Assembly (NCBI GenBank): GCA_003225315.1
Contig: QHZD01000024.1
Span: forward strand, 105,852 to 169,851
Direction: 5' to 3'
Source: Acidobacteriota bacterium
Lineage (GTDB): Bacteria > Acidobacteriota > Terriglobia > Acidiferrales > UBA7541
Length of the DNA stretch: 64,000 bases
This document shows, piece after piece, positions 63,051 through 64,000 of the stretch. Both the position numbers and the translations under genes were made by a program. The notes beneath the pieces are model-generated. The model was given only the letters and a program-made list of their open reading frames with translations, did not search any database and was not told the DNA's origin. Numbering within the stretch: the first letter of the stretch is position 1; every line of letters starts with the position of its first letter.

Positions 63051-63809
63051 ATGCTCATGCCCCATCAGACCGTTCGCCAAATTCCCATCGCGCAACCAAC
63101 CATCAACCATGCTCCGCGGCTCCACGTAGCCATCATCTCGGACGGCAATGGCCGCTGGGCCACTTCAAAGGGGCTGCCCCGCTCCGCCGGTCATCGCGCC
63201 GGCGCTGAAACAGTCCGCCGGGTCGTTACAGCCGCTCCCCGCATGGGCATTCACACGCTGACGCTTTTCGCGCTCTCCTCCGCGAATTGGAAGCGTCCCG
63301 ATGCAGAAGTGCAAGGGATTCTGCGGCTGCTTCACGAATACCTTCTTACGGAAACGACTCACTGCATTGAAGAAGGTGTGCGGCTCAGCATCATCGGGCG
63401 CCGGGATCGTTTACCTGCCACTCTGCGGCAGGCCGTCGCGGATTCGGAAGCTGCCACCGCAAAAGGTACGCGGCTGCACCTGCGGCTCGCGGTGGATTAT
63501 TCCGCTCGCGAAGCCATCTATCACGCCGCCTGCCGCTTCTATAAGGTCACCGAGCTTTCGCCCGAATCCTTCAGCAACGTGCTGGCAGAGGTCCTCCGCG
63601 GGGGTTCGACAGAAGTCGATTTGTTGATTCGCACCGGTGGCGAACAGCGGCTTTCCGATTTTCTGCTGTGGGAATGCGCGTTCGCGGAATTCGTGTTTCT
63701 GCAAAAGCGCTGGCCGGACTTTACCGCTGAAGATCTGGAAGCCGCCGTAAACGAATTCAACAGGCGCGAACGTACACGCGGAGCTTTGCCGGACGCCATC
63801 GCGGGTTAG
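63051..63809 (+). CDS. uppS: Undecaprenyl diphosphate synthase (isoprenyl transferase)
   Basis: A 252-residue cis-prenyltransferase that extends farnesyl diphosphate to C55, needed for peptidoglycan and O-antigen lipid carriers. IISDGNGRWA holds the catalytic Asp (residue 31), FALSSANWKRP the Arg/Trp site, and RTGGEQRLSDFLLWE the C-terminal diphosphate site. GGAGAAAGAAC precedes ATG 63051. It follows the regulator and carries the second operator-like 17-mer; cytosolic enzyme acting at the membrane. Confidence 0.94.
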   Translation: MLMPHQTVRQIPIAQPTINHAPRLHVAIISDGNGRWATSKGLPRSAGHRAGAETVRRVVTAAPRMGIHTLTLFALSSANWKRPDAEVQGILRLLHEYLLTETTHCIEEGVRLSIIGRRDRLPATLRQAVADSEAATAKGTRLHLRLAVDYSAREAIYHAACRFYKVTELSPESFSNVLAEVLRGGSTEVDLLIRTGGEQRLSDFLLWECAFAEFVFLQKRWPDFTAEDLEAAVNEFNRRERTRGALPDAIAG

Positions 63810-64000
63810 TCCCGCAGAATCTGTCCAAGAGAGTTACTAATATGAAAGATTTTTCTAGTTCTCCAAACAACGTTTCGGCTGTTGTAGGGGTTTTTCTGTG
63901 TTGTTAGCAAATCGAGATGTCCGCTTTTGTTAGCACGTGGTGTGTCCGCTTGCCTTTGGTTTTTCCTCCCCCTGAATCGAGAAGGGAAGACTGTTGTTGG
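63810..64000. other. Right-edge region with direct repeats
   Basis: No gene start is visible up to the edge. It contains two 25-26-bp direct repeats (see the mobile element entry); the first 90 bases are unremarkable and AT-rich after uppS. Confidence 0.5.
63901..63951. mobile_element. Probable IS terminus (direct repeats)
   Basis: TTGTTAGCA-N8-TGTCCGCTT at 63901-63926 and TTGTTAGCA-N7-TGTCCGCTT at 63927-63951, a 26-bp period. Repeated short motifs of this type mark the ends of IS21-like elements. The transposase would lie beyond the window, so this is inference. Confidence 0.5.

Noticed and set aside
1..64000. tRNA, rRNA and CRISPR
   Set aside because: No cloverleaf-like sequence, rRNA conserved block or regular spacer-repeat array was recognised. 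The short repeats found are REP-like, not CRISPR.

Overview
The window looks like a stretch of an Acidobacteriota chromosome (probably class Terriglobia). This is inferred from gene content, not from a marker gene: beta-propeller proteins built on VPGSPF repeats, a large carboxypeptidase-regulatory-like exported protein, HpnH of hopanoid synthesis, and outer-membrane assembly proteins of a diderm. Base composition is moderately GC-rich. I found no rRNA, tRNA or CRISPR array.

Layout. 1-7.7 kb: a cut-off amidase, a LysE-type exporter, a Tat-exported Gfo/Idh/MocA oxidoreductase, a small REP-edged gene, an S41 peptidase and two exported proteins of unknown role. 7.8-18.5 kb: a complete phosphate-starvation regulon on the minus strand (phoB-phoR, phoU, a coiled-coil porin, pstS-pstC-pstA-pstB, second phoU), with four Pho-box-like sites. 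18.5-24 kb: 2-oxoglutarate dehydrogenase E1 and a three-domain acyl-activating/ACP/acyltransferase fusion. 24-31.7 kb: hpnH with a small linked gene, a scar containing an IS remnant and a beheaded cold-shock gene, a substrate-binding protein, lipA, a broken merR with an intact metal-type MerR promoter, and a regulatory-like exported protein. 31.7-38 kb: an L13e-like protein, an RRM protein, an acyl-CoA ligase, two tandem beta-propeller genes (the second truncated) and a membrane protein. 38-47 kb: a full arginine operon argR-C-B-D-F-G-H-J with an ARG box. 47-57 kb: an orphan E1-like enzyme and an outer-membrane assembly operon (Omp85/TamA-like, SurA-like chaperone, TamB). 57-64 kb: an amino-acid permease, a HicBA toxin-antitoxin pair, a kynureninase-like enzyme, pcm, a glycosyltransferase, a membrane protein with its winged-helix regulator, uppS, and what looks like an IS end at the right edge.

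How the genes work together. The Pho genes form one sensing, uptake and feedback unit. The arg genes form a self-contained ornithine-to-arginine pathway using the ArgJ acetyl cycle. SucA and LipA serve the 2-oxoglutarate dehydrogenase complex. HpnH and UppS serve polyprenoid lipids, and the Omp85/SurA/TamB genes serve envelope biogenesis.

Most interesting non-genic signals: dispersed palindromic repeats that supply the stop codons or ends of several genes; two deletion scars with fused gene fragments; and a 17-bp operator-like sequence shared by the membrane protein/regulator pair and uppS.
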